Part shown: positions 7,663 through 14,534 of the stretch, piece by piece
Layout of the letters: every line of letters begins with the position of its first letter
How positions within the stretch are numbered: the first letter of the stretch is position 1
Origin: DATGKD01 sp035294855
GTDB taxonomy: Bacteria > Actinomycetota > Acidimicrobiia > Acidimicrobiales > UBA8190
Direction: 5' to 3'
Assembly: GCA_035294855.1 (NCBI GenBank)
Contig: DATGKD010000043.1
Span: 1-15,403 of the forward strand
Length of the DNA: 15,403 nucleotides
Translations under genes and position numbers: made by a program
Notes under the pieces: model-generated
Databases searched by the model: none
What the model was told of the DNA's origin: nothing
The model's input: the letters and a program-made list of their open reading frames with translations, nothing else

Positions 7663-8082
7663 GTGTTGCATCCCGCCGACGTCCTGCCGCATCGCCCCCC
7701 GTTCCTCCTCGTCGACGAGGTCACCGAGCTCGAGCCCGGACAGCGGGCGCAGGGCCGCTGGCACCTCACCGGCGAGGAGGCGTTCTTCGCGGGGCATTTC
7801 CCCGGCCGGCCCACGCTGCCCGGCGTGCTGATGGTCGAGTCCCTGGCGCAGTTGGGCGGTGTCGCCGTTCTCGCCGACGAGCGATTCAAAGGACGGCTCC
7901 CGTTGTTCGGCGGCATCGACCGGGCCCGGTTCAGGCGGCAGGTGGGGCCGGGGGAGACGCTCGATCTCGAGGTGACCCTGGGGCGCTTGTCGTCGCGGGC
8001 GGGCACGGGTCGTGGCCGGGCCACGGTCGACGGGGAGCTCGCGTGCGAGGCGGAATTGCTGTTCGTCATCGTGGACGCCTGA
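7663..8082 (+). CDS. fabZ: 3-hydroxyacyl-ACP dehydratase FabZ
   Basis: Dehydrates 3-hydroxyacyl-ACP to trans-2-enoyl-ACP in type II fatty-acid elongation, in the cytosol. The 139-residue hot-dog protein matches the family in length and motifs: LPHRPPFLLVD at 8-18, catalytic H45 in AGHFPGRPTLPG, and catalytic E59 in MVESLAQ, 14 residues apart as in known FabZ. GTG 7663 is chosen because a -10-like element lies 8 nt upstream and the protein then begins MLHPADVLPHR, as FabZ proteins usually do. An in-frame ATG at 7627 would add 12 Pro-rich residues without a ribosome-binding site. No other fatty-acid synthesis gene is nearby. The next gene, xth, starts 8 nt after the stop, so the two probably share a transcript. 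Confidence 0.9.
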   Translation: MLHPADVLPHRPPFLLVDEVTELEPGQRAQGRWHLTGEEAFFAGHFPGRPTLPGVLMVESLAQLGGVAVLADERFKGRLPLFGGIDRARFRRQVGPGETLDLEVTLGRLSSRAGTGRGRATVDGELACEAELLFVIVDA

Positions 8083-8090
8083 GGAGCACC

Positions 8091-8861
8091 GTGCGCATCG
8101 CCACGTGGAACGTGAACTCGCTCATCGCTCGCATGCCGCGCGTCGAAGAGTGGATCGACTACGCGCGCCCCGACGTCCTGTGCATGCAGGAGACCAAGCT
8201 GGCCGACGCGGCGTTCCCGGCGATGACCTTTTCCACCCTGGGCTACGAGTCGGCGTCGCACGGCGACGGGCGCTGGAACGGGGTGGCCATTGTCAGCCGG
8301 GTGGGCGTCGAAGACGTGACGGCGGGATTCGCCAACGGCGCCGACGAGCAAGGCGCGCGCGTCGTCGCCGCCACGTGTGGCGGGGTCCGGTTCCACAGCA
8401 TCTACGCACCCAACGGACGCGCCGTGGGAACCGAGCACTACGACGCCAAGCTGGCGTGGCTGCGCGAGTTGCGTCTCCACCTCGAGCAGACGACGGACCC
8501 GGCCGCGCCGGTGGCCGTGTGCGGGGACTTCAACGTCGCCCCCGAGGACCGCGACGTGTGGGACCCCGCCGCGTGCCACGGCTCGACGCACGTGACCGAG
8601 CCCGAACGCCGCGCGCTGCACGAGCTCGAGGAGTGGGGCCTCGTCGACGCGTTCCGGCTTCTGTACGACGAGGACAAGCTGTTCACGTGGTGGGACTACC
8701 GGGCCGGGAACTTCCACAAGCACCTGGGCATGCGCATCGACCTCGTCATGCTGAGCCAGGTGCTCGCCGACAAGGTGTCCTATGCGCTCGTGGACCGCAA
8801 CGCCCGCAAGGGCAAGGCGCCCTCCGACCACGCCCCGGTCATCGTCGACGTCATGAACTAG
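8091..8861 (+). CDS. xth: Exodeoxyribonuclease III (AP endonuclease)
   Basis: A DNA-repair enzyme that nicks at abasic sites and removes 3'-blocking groups, working as a 3'-5' exonuclease in base-excision repair. The 256 residues show the full EEP-family signature: N7 in TWNVNS, metal-binding E34 in MQETK, HSIYAPNGR near 103-111, D146 and N148 in GDFNVAP, RIDLVMLS near 224, and H247 in SDHAPV. The length fits bacterial ExoA/XthA. GTG 8091 is set by AGGAG at 8082-8086, which begins in the fabZ stop codon and ends 4 nt before the start. Its 3' end overlaps the convergent helicase gene by 11 bp, so neither has room for its own terminator there. Confidence 0.95.
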   Translation: MRIATWNVNSLIARMPRVEEWIDYARPDVLCMQETKLADAAFPAMTFSTLGYESASHGDGRWNGVAIVSRVGVEDVTAGFANGADEQGARVVAATCGGVRFHSIYAPNGRAVGTEHYDAKLAWLRELRLHLEQTTDPAAPVAVCGDFNVAPEDRDVWDPAACHGSTHVTEPERRALHELEEWGLVDAFRLLYDEDKLFTWWDYRAGNFHKHLGMRIDLVMLSQVLADKVSYALVDRNARKGKAPSDHAPVIVDVMN

Positions 8862-10665
8862 AGCCGACCAGCTGCGCCCGGAGCCGCGCGATGTGGCGAA
8901 CAGCTGCCGCGGGCTCCGACTCGGCGACCAAGCCGAGCCCCGTGCCGTCGTCCGCCAACAACGGCACCAGGAACGGTGACGGCTCGCAGCGCCAGGAGCG
9001 CTCGCCCACCCGGCGCTCGTGCGCCCACGAGCACCACAGCTCCTCCTCGGCCCGCGTGACCGCGACGTACAGGAGCCTGCGCTCCTCGGCGCGCGCCGCA
9101 TCGTCCGCGGCGTAGGCGATCGGGACGAGTCCGTCCTCGAGGCCGACCACGGCGACCGCATGCCACTGCAGCCCTTTGGCGCGGTGGAACGTCGACACCG
9201 TGACCGCGTTGCGGGCGGCGCGGCCGATATCGGCAACGCCGTCCGAGGCGAGCCAAGCCAGGAAGTCGCCGACCGTGGCACCGCGCACGTCGAGGGCATG
9301 CTCGTCGGCGAGCCGCGCGATGTCCTGCAACGCCTGTCGCCCGTCCGGATCGCCGTACGTCACGTCGCGATCGGCCTGAGTGGGATCGGCATCGGGCTGC
9401 GCCGGATCGACCGTGGGCTCGACGACGACGAGCTCCGCGAGGGCGGTGCGCAACGGGGTGGTGCGCCGGATGCGGCGCAGCTCGGCGAGGAACGCCGCCG
9501 CGTCGCCGGGTCGAGGTCGATGTCCCGGCGCACCGTCCGGGATGCCGGCGTGGCGGCAGGGGATCCCTGCCCGGGTGAGCGCGCGGGTGATGGGCTCGAG
9601 CCGGGCGTGCGTGCGGGCGAGCACCGCCAGCTGTGACCATGCCCGTCCGGGACGGTGCGCCAGCCGGAGCCAGCGCTCCACGGCGGCGGCCTCGGCGTCG
9701 TCGTCGTCGAAGCCCTTCATGACCGGCGGCGGCCCGTCGGGGCGCCGCTCCCGGCCCCGATGCGCGGGACGACGCAGCACCTTCCTGGCCACGGCCCCGA
9801 TCTGGGGCGTGCAGCGGTGGTTGTCCTCGAGCCGCACGACGACGGTGTCGGGGATGAGCTCGGGGAGCCGGTCGAGGAGCGCCGGGTCGGCGCCGTTCCA
9901 CGAGTAGACGGCCTGATGCGGATCGCCCACGACGAAGAGGTCGCGTCGTTCGCCCATCCACGCCATGAGGAGTCGCCACTGCGCGGGGTTCACGTCCTGG
10001 AACTCGTCGACGAAGACGTGGCGGGTTCGCCAGTGCTGCAGGGCGCGCGCCTCAGGGTCCGACTCGAGCACCTCGGCGCTCGCCGTCACGAGGTCGTCGA
10101 GGTCCACGACGCGCCGACGTGCCTTCTCTTCGCGGTAGCGCAGGTACAGATCGGCCACCTGGTCGGCACGCAGTTCGCCGGGCGGCCGGCGGCGGGCGGC
10201 GCCTGCCGCCGCCTCGTACGCGGCGGGCGCCACCATGCGGACCTGCGCCCAGTGGATCTCGGCGGCCAGGGCGGCCGTCACGGCGGGGTCGGCGACCGCG
10301 TCGCCGCCCACGCGGCGCAGCACGCGCCGGGGGTCGTCGAGCACGCCCCACGGGCTCGCCCCCCTTTCGGCCCAGTGCCGCCGCAGATGCGCGAGCGCCG
10401 CGCCGTGGAACGTCCCGGCCCACACCGGGCCGGGCACGTCGAGCGCCATCAGGCGGTGCCGGAGCTCGGACGCCGCCTTGCGCGTGAAGGTCACCACGGC
10501 GGTGCGCTCACCGGTCATCGACCCGTCGAGCACCCGGCGGGCGACGCGCCGGGCGAGCACCATGGTCTTCCCCGAGCCCGGGCCCGCGAGCACGCACAGG
10601 ACCTCGTCGTCGGCGAGGACGGCGTGACGCTGTTCGGGGGTGAGGCCCGCGAGGACGGTGCTCAC
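8851..10665 (-). CDS. UvrD/PcrA-type superfamily 1 DNA helicase
   Basis: An ATP-dependent 3'-5' DNA helicase, probably in repair or replication restart. In its 604 residues: Q motif LTPEQRHAV near 8-16, Walker A AGPGSGKT at 27-34, VTFTRKAA (motif Ia) near 60, DEFQD at 220-224 (Walker B), GDPHQAVYSWNGA (motif III) near 245, FHRAKGLQW (motif V) near 490, and LLYVAVTRA (motif VI) near 530. It is shorter than E. coli UvrD, and I see no C-terminal HRDC domain of the kind found in mycobacterial UvrD2, although the core is of that general type. GTG 10665 is chosen because TACCGT lies 7 nt upstream and the Q motif follows directly; longer in-frame starts exist. It is divergent from the hydrolase gene and convergent with xth, another repair gene. 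Confidence 0.92.
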   Translation of the reverse strand: MSTVLAGLTPEQRHAVLADDEVLCVLAGPGSGKTMVLARRVARRVLDGSMTGERTAVVTFTRKAASELRHRLMALDVPGPVWAGTFHGAALAHLRRHWAERGASPWGVLDDPRRVLRRVGGDAVADPAVTAALAAEIHWAQVRMVAPAAYEAAAGAARRRPPGELRADQVADLYLRYREEKARRRVVDLDDLVTASAEVLESDPEARALQHWRTRHVFVDEFQDVNPAQWRLLMAWMGERRDLFVVGDPHQAVYSWNGADPALLDRLPELIPDTVVVRLEDNHRCTPQIGAVARKVLRRPAHRGRERRPDGPPPVMKGFDDDDAEAAAVERWLRLAHRPGRAWSQLAVLARTHARLEPITRALTRAGIPCRHAGIPDGAPGHRPRPGDAAAFLAELRRIRRTTPLRTALAELVVVEPTVDPAQPDADPTQADRDVTYGDPDGRQALQDIARLADEHALDVRGATVGDFLAWLASDGVADIGRAARNAVTVSTFHRAKGLQWHAVAVVGLEDGLVPIAYAADDAARAEERRLLYVAVTRAEEELWCSWAHERRVGERSWRCEPSPFLVPLLADDGTGLGLVAESEPAAAVRHIARLRAQLVGSSS

Positions 10666-10672
10666 CGCGGGG

Positions 10673-10678
10673 ACGGTA
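10673..10678 (-). promoter_or_regulatory. -10-like TACCGT for a leaderless helicase transcript
   Basis: On the minus strand TACCGT is followed by 7 nt and then GTG 10665, the same layout as before the M20 gene. There is no Shine-Dalgarno upstream of this start, which fits leaderless translation. Confidence 0.45.
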
Positions 10679-10766
10679 GCGGTGGGGTGTGGCGCGCCGG
10701 GGGATGGCCTGCGCCCTGAGAGGGCCATTCGATGGGGCGCGGCGACAGGGGCCGGTACCAGGGGAT

Positions 10767-10790
10767 CGGCGGGCACCGCGAGGCCCGCCG
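10767..10790. promoter_or_regulatory. Inverted repeat upstream of the hydrolase -10, candidate operator
   Basis: CGGCGGGC and GCCCGCCG form 8-bp perfect arms around 8 nt. The site ends 1 nt before the TAGCCT -10 and covers the -35 zone, a position suited to a regulator. GC-rich inverted repeats arise easily by chance at this base composition. Confidence 0.3.
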
Positions 10791-10791
10791 G

Positions 10792-10797
10792 TAGCCT
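10792..10797 (+). promoter_or_regulatory. -10-like TAGCCT for a leaderless hydrolase transcript
   Basis: TAGCCT is followed by 9 nt and then ATG 10807. The context CCGGTAGCCTC differs from the one before fabZ at one base. Confidence 0.5.
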
Positions 10798-10806
10798 CGT
10801 CCGCCG

Positions 10807-11574
10807 ATGTTGCGGTCGCTCGCAGAAGGGGCGATGTTCGGCGAGACCTGGGGTGACGGCCCGCCGCAGGTCCTCGTGCTCCATGGTTGGCGGCGGACGC
10901 ACGCGGACTTCGTGGCGTCGGTGGGACCCCGGTCCCCTGGCGGGGCGCTCGCCGTGCTCGCACCGGACCTCCCCGGGTTCGGCGCCACGCCGGCGCCCCG
11001 GACGGCGTGGGGCTCGGTGGACTACGCGGCGGCGCTGGAGCAGGTGCTCGAGGCGGAGGCGCCGGGGCGCCGCCTGGTCGTGGTGGGTCACTCCCTGGGC
11101 GGACGGATCGCCGTCCAACTCGCGGCCCGGCGCCCTGACGCCGTGGGCGCGTTGGTGCTGACGGGCGCCCCCCTCGCGGCGCGCCCGGGCAAGCCGCGGC
11201 GATCGAGGGCCGCGTTCCGGCTCGTGCGGGCGCTGCGGCGTGCCGGGGTCGTGTCCGAGGCGCGCCTCGAGCGCGCCCGGCAACGCCACGGGTCGGAGGA
11301 TTACCGGGCGGCGACGGGAACGATGCGAGAGGTTCTCGTGCGGATCGTCAACGAGCGCTACGACGAGGTGCTCACCGCCGTGCGGTGTCCGGTCGAACTG
11401 GTCTGGGGGGACGACGATCGCGAGGCGCCGCTCGAGGTCGCACGCGCCATCGAAGACCAGGTGCCGGACGCGGTGGTGACCGTGTGCGAGGGGGCGGGAC
11501 ATCTCGTCCCGGTCACGGCACCGCACGCGCTGCGCGCTGCGGTCGACCGCGCGCTGGCGCGTCAGTCGCCATGA
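10807..11574 (+). CDS. Alpha/beta-fold hydrolase
   Basis: 255 residues with a complete catalytic triad and oxyanion site: LHGW near 25-28, nucleophile S96 in GHSLGG, an Asp among D202-D204 in WGDDDRE, and H232 in GAGHLVP. A variable cap lies between about 125 and 185. The substrate is not predictable from sequence; esters or similar compounds are likely. No signal peptide is seen, so it is expected in the cytosol. ATG 10807 follows the -10-like TAGCCT by 9 nt. The stop codon overlaps the next start as ATGA, so it is probably translated together with the MurF-like ligase, and ddl follows, which hints at a link to the cell envelope (inference). Confidence 0.88.
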   Translation: MLRSLAEGAMFGETWGDGPPQVLVLHGWRRTHADFVASVGPRSPGGALAVLAPDLPGFGATPAPRTAWGSVDYAAALEQVLEAEAPGRRLVVVGHSLGGRIAVQLAARRPDAVGALVLTGAPLAARPGKPRRSRAAFRLVRALRRAGVVSEARLERARQRHGSEDYRAATGTMREVLVRIVNERYDEVLTAVRCPVELVWGDDDREAPLEVARAIEDQVPDAVVTVCEGAGHLVPVTAPHALRAAVDRALARQSP

Positions 11575-13256
11575 CGTCCCCAATGATGGTGCCCGTGACG
11601 TCGGCGGTGACGTGGGCGGTGAGCTCGGCAACGTCGGACGCAACGTCGGACCATGCGGTGCGAGCCGGGGTGCTGGCGGCGTGCGCGGTGGCCACGGCGC
11701 TCGGTGGACTGCGCTGGCTGCGCGTGGCGCAGCGCGAGCACTACGTCGTGGACGCCGCCTCACGCTTCGCGCTGCGCTGGTGGGCAGGATCGGCACTCAA
11801 TGCCGCGGGCCTGGTGATCGCGCTGGCCGGCCTGGTGCTGGCATGGCGCTGGCCGGCGACGGCATTCGCCACGGCGGCCCTCGTCGCGCTCGGGCCGCTC
11901 GGCCTGTCGCCGAAGGGGCGCACAGCGGCGCTCGCCTGGACGCGCCGTCTGCGCACGCTCGCCGCGATCTGGGCTGCAATCGAAGGAGGCGCCGTGATCG
12001 GTGGGGTCCTGACCGGTGTGGGACCGGTCGTCGCGGCGGCTGCGGCGCTGGGGGTGCCCGCATTGGTCGACCTCGCCGGTGCCGTGACCGCGCCACTCGA
12101 ACGGCGCCTGGCTCGGGCGCATGTGGCGAGGGCGGCGGCCCGCTTGCGGCGCGTGGGCCCCGCTGTCGTGGCGATCACCGGGTCGTACGGCAAGACGTCG
12201 ACCAAGGGGTACGTCGCCCATCTGGTGCGCGGGACCCGGTCGGTGGTGGCCAGTCCAGCCAGCTTCAACAACCGGGCGGGCCTGGCACGCGCCGTGAACG
12301 AGCATCTGGCGGACGCGACGCAGGTGTTCGTGGCGGAGATGGGCACGTACGGGCGCGGCGAGATCGCCGAGATGACCTCGTGGATCCGGCCCGACATCGC
12401 CGCGATCACCGCGGTGGGGCCCGTGCACCTCGAGCGCTTCGGCAGCGAGGACCGCATCCTCGAGGCGAAGGCAGAGATCTTGGAGGGCTCGCCGGTCGCC
12501 GTGCTCGTCACCGACGACGCGCGCCTCGCGTCGCTGGCCGACGTCCACGCCGCCCGTGGCACGCGCGTGTGGAGAGTGTCGGCACGCGACCGGGCGGCGG
12601 ACGTGTGCGTGCTCGCCGGCGACGACGGCCTCACCGTGCTGGCGCACGGCGCGATGCTCACCTCGCACGTGGCGGTGGACGCCCGTGCCCAGAACCTGGC
12701 GGTGGCGGTCGCCGTCGCGCTCGAGCTCGGGGTCGCACCCGAGGACATCGCCCGGCGGTTGCCCACGCTGCCCGGCGCCCCCCATCGTCTCGAGGCGTCG
12801 ACCGCCCCGAGCGGCTGCGCGGTGCTCGACGACACGTACAACTCGAACCCGGCCGGGTCGCGTGTCGCGCTCGAGGCGCTGGCCCGGCTCGGGGACCCGG
12901 CCGGGCGGCGGGTGGTCGTCACGCCGGGGATGGTCGAGCTCGGCCGGCTGCAAGCCGCCGAGAACGCCCGCTTCGCCCGTGACGCGGCGTCGGTCGCCTC
13001 GCACGTCGTGATCGTGGGGCAGACGAATCGCCGCGCGCTCGTGCAGGGTGTCCGGGACGCGGGCGAAGCCGCTCCGAACGCCGGTTCGAGCTCAGGGCCG
13101 AACACCGCGACGGATGCGAGCCCGAACGGTGCGGTCCGGCGACCCGAGGTGATCTCGGTCCGCACGCGCGAGCAAGCCACGGCGTGGGTGCGTGACCACC
13201 TCGGTGCCGGTGACGCCGTGCTGTACGAGAACGACCTGCCCGACCACTACCCTTAG
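11571..13256 (+). CDS. MurF-like Mur ligase with membrane N-terminal region
   Basis: Mur ligases use ATP to add an amino acid or peptide to a carboxylate; MurF adds D-Ala-D-Ala to the UDP-MurNAc tripeptide. The 561-residue protein has the Mur central domain, with P-loop GSYGKTS at 204-210, SFNNRAGLARAVNE after it, VAEMGTYGRGEI, HLERFGS, an AKAEI lysine block, and MurF-like DDTYNSNP at 420-427, followed by a C-terminal ligase domain with a low-complexity insert near 505-530. Where MurF normally has a uridine-binding domain it has about five hydrophobic segments (roughly 30-47, 74-91, 96-112, 131-150, 152-172), so it is probably membrane-anchored. ATG 11571 overlaps the hydrolase stop (ATGA); ATG 11583 is an alternative. 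ddl, which makes the MurF substrate, follows after 51 nt. Whether it is the true MurF or acts on a lipid-linked acceptor cannot be decided here. Confidence 0.85.
   Translation: MTSPMMVPVTSAVTWAVSSATSDATSDHAVRAGVLAACAVATALGGLRWLRVAQREHYVVDAASRFALRWWAGSALNAAGLVIALAGLVLAWRWPATAFATAALVALGPLGLSPKGRTAALAWTRRLRTLAAIWAAIEGGAVIGGVLTGVGPVVAAAAALGVPALVDLAGAVTAPLERRLARAHVARAAARLRRVGPAVVAITGSYGKTSTKGYVAHLVRGTRSVVASPASFNNRAGLARAVNEHLADATQVFVAEMGTYGRGEIAEMTSWIRPDIAAITAVGPVHLERFGSEDRILEAKAEILEGSPVAVLVTDDARLASLADVHAARGTRVWRVSARDRAADVCVLAGDDGLTVLAHGAMLTSHVAVDARAQNLAVAVAVALELGVAPEDIARRLPTLPGAPHRLEASTAPSGCAVLDDTYNSNPAGSRVALEALARLGDPAGRRVVVTPGMVELGRLQAAENARFARDAASVASHVVIVGQTNRRALVQGVRDAGEAAPNAGSSSGPNTATDASPNGAVRRPEVISVRTREQATAWVRDHLGAGDAVLYENDLPDHYP
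11595..11651 (+). repeat. 12-bp tandem duplications near the MurF-like gene start
   Basis: GTGACGTCGGCG and GTGACGTGGGCG stand in tandem at 11595-11618, and GCAACGTCGGAC is perfectly doubled at 11628-11651. They encode a Ser/Thr/Ala-rich N-terminal tail of little conservation potential, so the exact start may lie downstream of them. Confidence 0.6.
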
Positions 13257-13307
13257 CCGCCGCTCGACCGTCCCGCCCCGTGGCGGACCCTCCGGGAGAT
13301 CCATTCG

Positions 13308-14429
13308 ATGAATGCCAGCGCGGCGAAGCTCGCCGTCGTCTTCGGCGCACCGTCGCCGGAGCACGACGTCAGCATCCTGACGGGCCTCCAGGCGTCCCAC
13401 GCGCTCGCCGCCGCGGGCCGCGACGTCGTCGGCATCTACTGGACGAAGACCGGCGACTGGTTCCGCGTCGGACCGACGCTCGAGCCTGCCGATTTCGTCG
13501 ACGGCGTGCCGCGCGGCGCGGAGCCCGTGCGGCTCGTGGTCGGAGGGGACGAGCGCGGGTTCGTCACCACGGGGCGGATGGGACGCGGCCGCCCGGTCGC
13601 GGTCGACGTGGTGGTGAACGGCTGCCATGGCGTGCCCGGCGAGGACGGCACGCTCCAGGGAGCGCTCGACCTCGCGGGGATCGCCTACACCGGCCCGAGC
13701 GCGGCGTCGGCCGCCCTCGGCATGGACAAGGTGGCCTTCGCCGGTGTCGTCGAGGCGGCGGGGCTCCCCGCGCTCCCCCGGGTCCTGCTGCGGCGCACCA
13801 CGACCGAGGTGGCGTTCGGTGGCCCCTACGTCGTCAAGCCGCGTTTCGGCGGGTCGTCCATCGGCGTCGAGGTAGTGAAGGACCTCCAGACCGCCGTCGC
13901 CCGGCTCTCGGCCAACGTGCACCTCGCGGCCGGCGCCGTGCTCGAGCCTTACCGCCCGGACCTGTACGACTTGAACGTGGCCGTGCGCGCCTGGCCGGAG
14001 GCCGAGCTCTCCGCGGTGGAGCGCCCGTTGCGGACCATCGGGTCGGGCGAGATCCTCGGCTATTCCGACAAGTACGTCGGCAGGGAGGGCATGGCGAGCG
14101 CGCCGCGAGAACTCCCGGCCGCCATGACCGCCGAAGTGGCGGAGGCGCTGCGCGTGGCCGCGCTCGAGCTGGTGGGACTGGTCGACGTGCGCGGCGTGGC
14201 GCGCATCGACTTCCTCTCCGACGGGGACCAGCTCTTCGTCAACGAGGTCAACACCATCCCCGGATCGCTCGGCCGCCACCTGTGGGTGGACCCGGCGCTG
14301 CCGTTCATCGAGCTCCTCGACGGCATGGTGGCGGAGGCCCTGGCCCGTCCGACCGCCCGCCACGCCGCCGAAGGCGCGGACGGCACGGTCCTGAGAGGCG
14401 CCGGGGGCATCGCCGGCAAGCTGGCCTGA
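13308..14429 (+). CDS. ddl: D-alanine--D-alanine ligase
   Basis: Joins two D-alanines with ATP to make the terminal dipeptide of the peptidoglycan stem, in the cytosol. The 373 residues carry Ddl motifs: EHDVSILTG near 18-26 in the N-domain, HGVPGEDGT at 107-115, K141 in GMDK, K177 in VVKPRFGGSSIGV (ATP-grasp lysines and glycine-rich loop), and metal ligands D301, E313 and N315 in RIDF and NEVNTIPGS. The length fits the family. ATG 13308 follows GGGAG (13294-13298) by 9 nt. It lies 51 nt after the MurF-like gene on the same strand and is probably in the same operon. MurF uses its product directly. The C-terminal 25 residues are Ala/Gly-rich and look non-conserved. Confidence 0.95.
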   Translation: MNASAAKLAVVFGAPSPEHDVSILTGLQASHALAAAGRDVVGIYWTKTGDWFRVGPTLEPADFVDGVPRGAEPVRLVVGGDERGFVTTGRMGRGRPVAVDVVVNGCHGVPGEDGTLQGALDLAGIAYTGPSAASAALGMDKVAFAGVVEAAGLPALPRVLLRRTTTEVAFGGPYVVKPRFGGSSIGVEVVKDLQTAVARLSANVHLAAGAVLEPYRPDLYDLNVAVRAWPEAELSAVERPLRTIGSGEILGYSDKYVGREGMASAPRELPAAMTAEVAEALRVAALELVGLVDVRGVARIDFLSDGDQLFVNEVNTIPGSLGRHLWVDPALPFIELLDGMVAEALARPTARHAAEGADGTVLRGAGGIAGKLA

Positions 14430-14443
14430 CGCCCTTTCCATCG

Positions 14444-14456
14444 CCGGGGCGCCCGG
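14444..14456 (+). terminator. Weak hairpin between ddl and ribBA
   Basis: CCGGG-GCG-CCCGG forms a 5-bp stem 14 nt after the ddl stop, with no T tract. It lies just before the ribBA promoter, so it may separate the two units, but the stem is short for this base composition. Confidence 0.25.
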
Positions 14457-14461
14457 GGCAC

Positions 14462-14490
14462 TGGACAGATTCTAGAACAGGTTCTAGAAT
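14462..14490 (+). promoter_or_regulatory. ribBA: Sigma-70-type promoter for ribBA
   Basis: TGGACA (14462-14467; 5 of 6 to TTGACA), a 17-nt spacer and TAGAAT (14485-14490; TANNNT) give a well-formed promoter. A start near 14497 would leave a leader of about 38 nt before the ATG, with the ribosome-binding site at 14520. Confidence 0.6.
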
Positions 14491-14501
14491 CTGTTCTAGA
14501 A
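14466..14501. promoter_or_regulatory. Operator array: three TTCTAGAA palindromes at 12-bp period
   Basis: TTCTAGAA occurs at 14470-14477, 14482-14489 and 14494-14501. The first two sit in a perfect inverted repeat, CAGATTCTAGAAC, AG, GTTCTAGAATCTG (14466-14493). The array covers the spacer, the -10 and the likely start of the ribBA promoter, a classic repressor position. TAGAACAGGTTCTA (14473-14486) also fits the TNNAACNNGTTNNA pattern I recall for the TetR-family regulator KstR. The AT-rich 8-mers stand out sharply from the GC-rich surroundings. Confidence 0.7.
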
Positions 14502-14519
14502 ACCGACTGGCCCCGGGCC

Positions 14520-14525
14520 GGAGGT
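14520..14525 (+). promoter_or_regulatory. Shine-Dalgarno GGAGGT for ribBA
   Basis: A strong site 9 nt before ATG 14535. It fixes the start and shows that this gene, unlike several others in the window, has a normal leader. Confidence 0.7.
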
Positions 14526-14534
14526 GGTGCGCCG

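Noticed and set aside
10666..11796. N-terminal extension of the helicase to 981 codons
   Set aside because: The extension is antisense to the hydrolase and MurF-like genes and crosses the divergent promoters. Helicase homology starts directly after GTG 10665.
13092..14441. 449-codon minus-strand frame opposite ddl
   Set aside because: Antisense shadow of ddl and the MurF-like gene end, with biased composition and no domain.
14430..14534. FMN riboswitch before ribBA
   Set aside because: The gap is only about 105 nt, its promoter start falls near 14497, and I see none of the conserved FMN aptamer segments.
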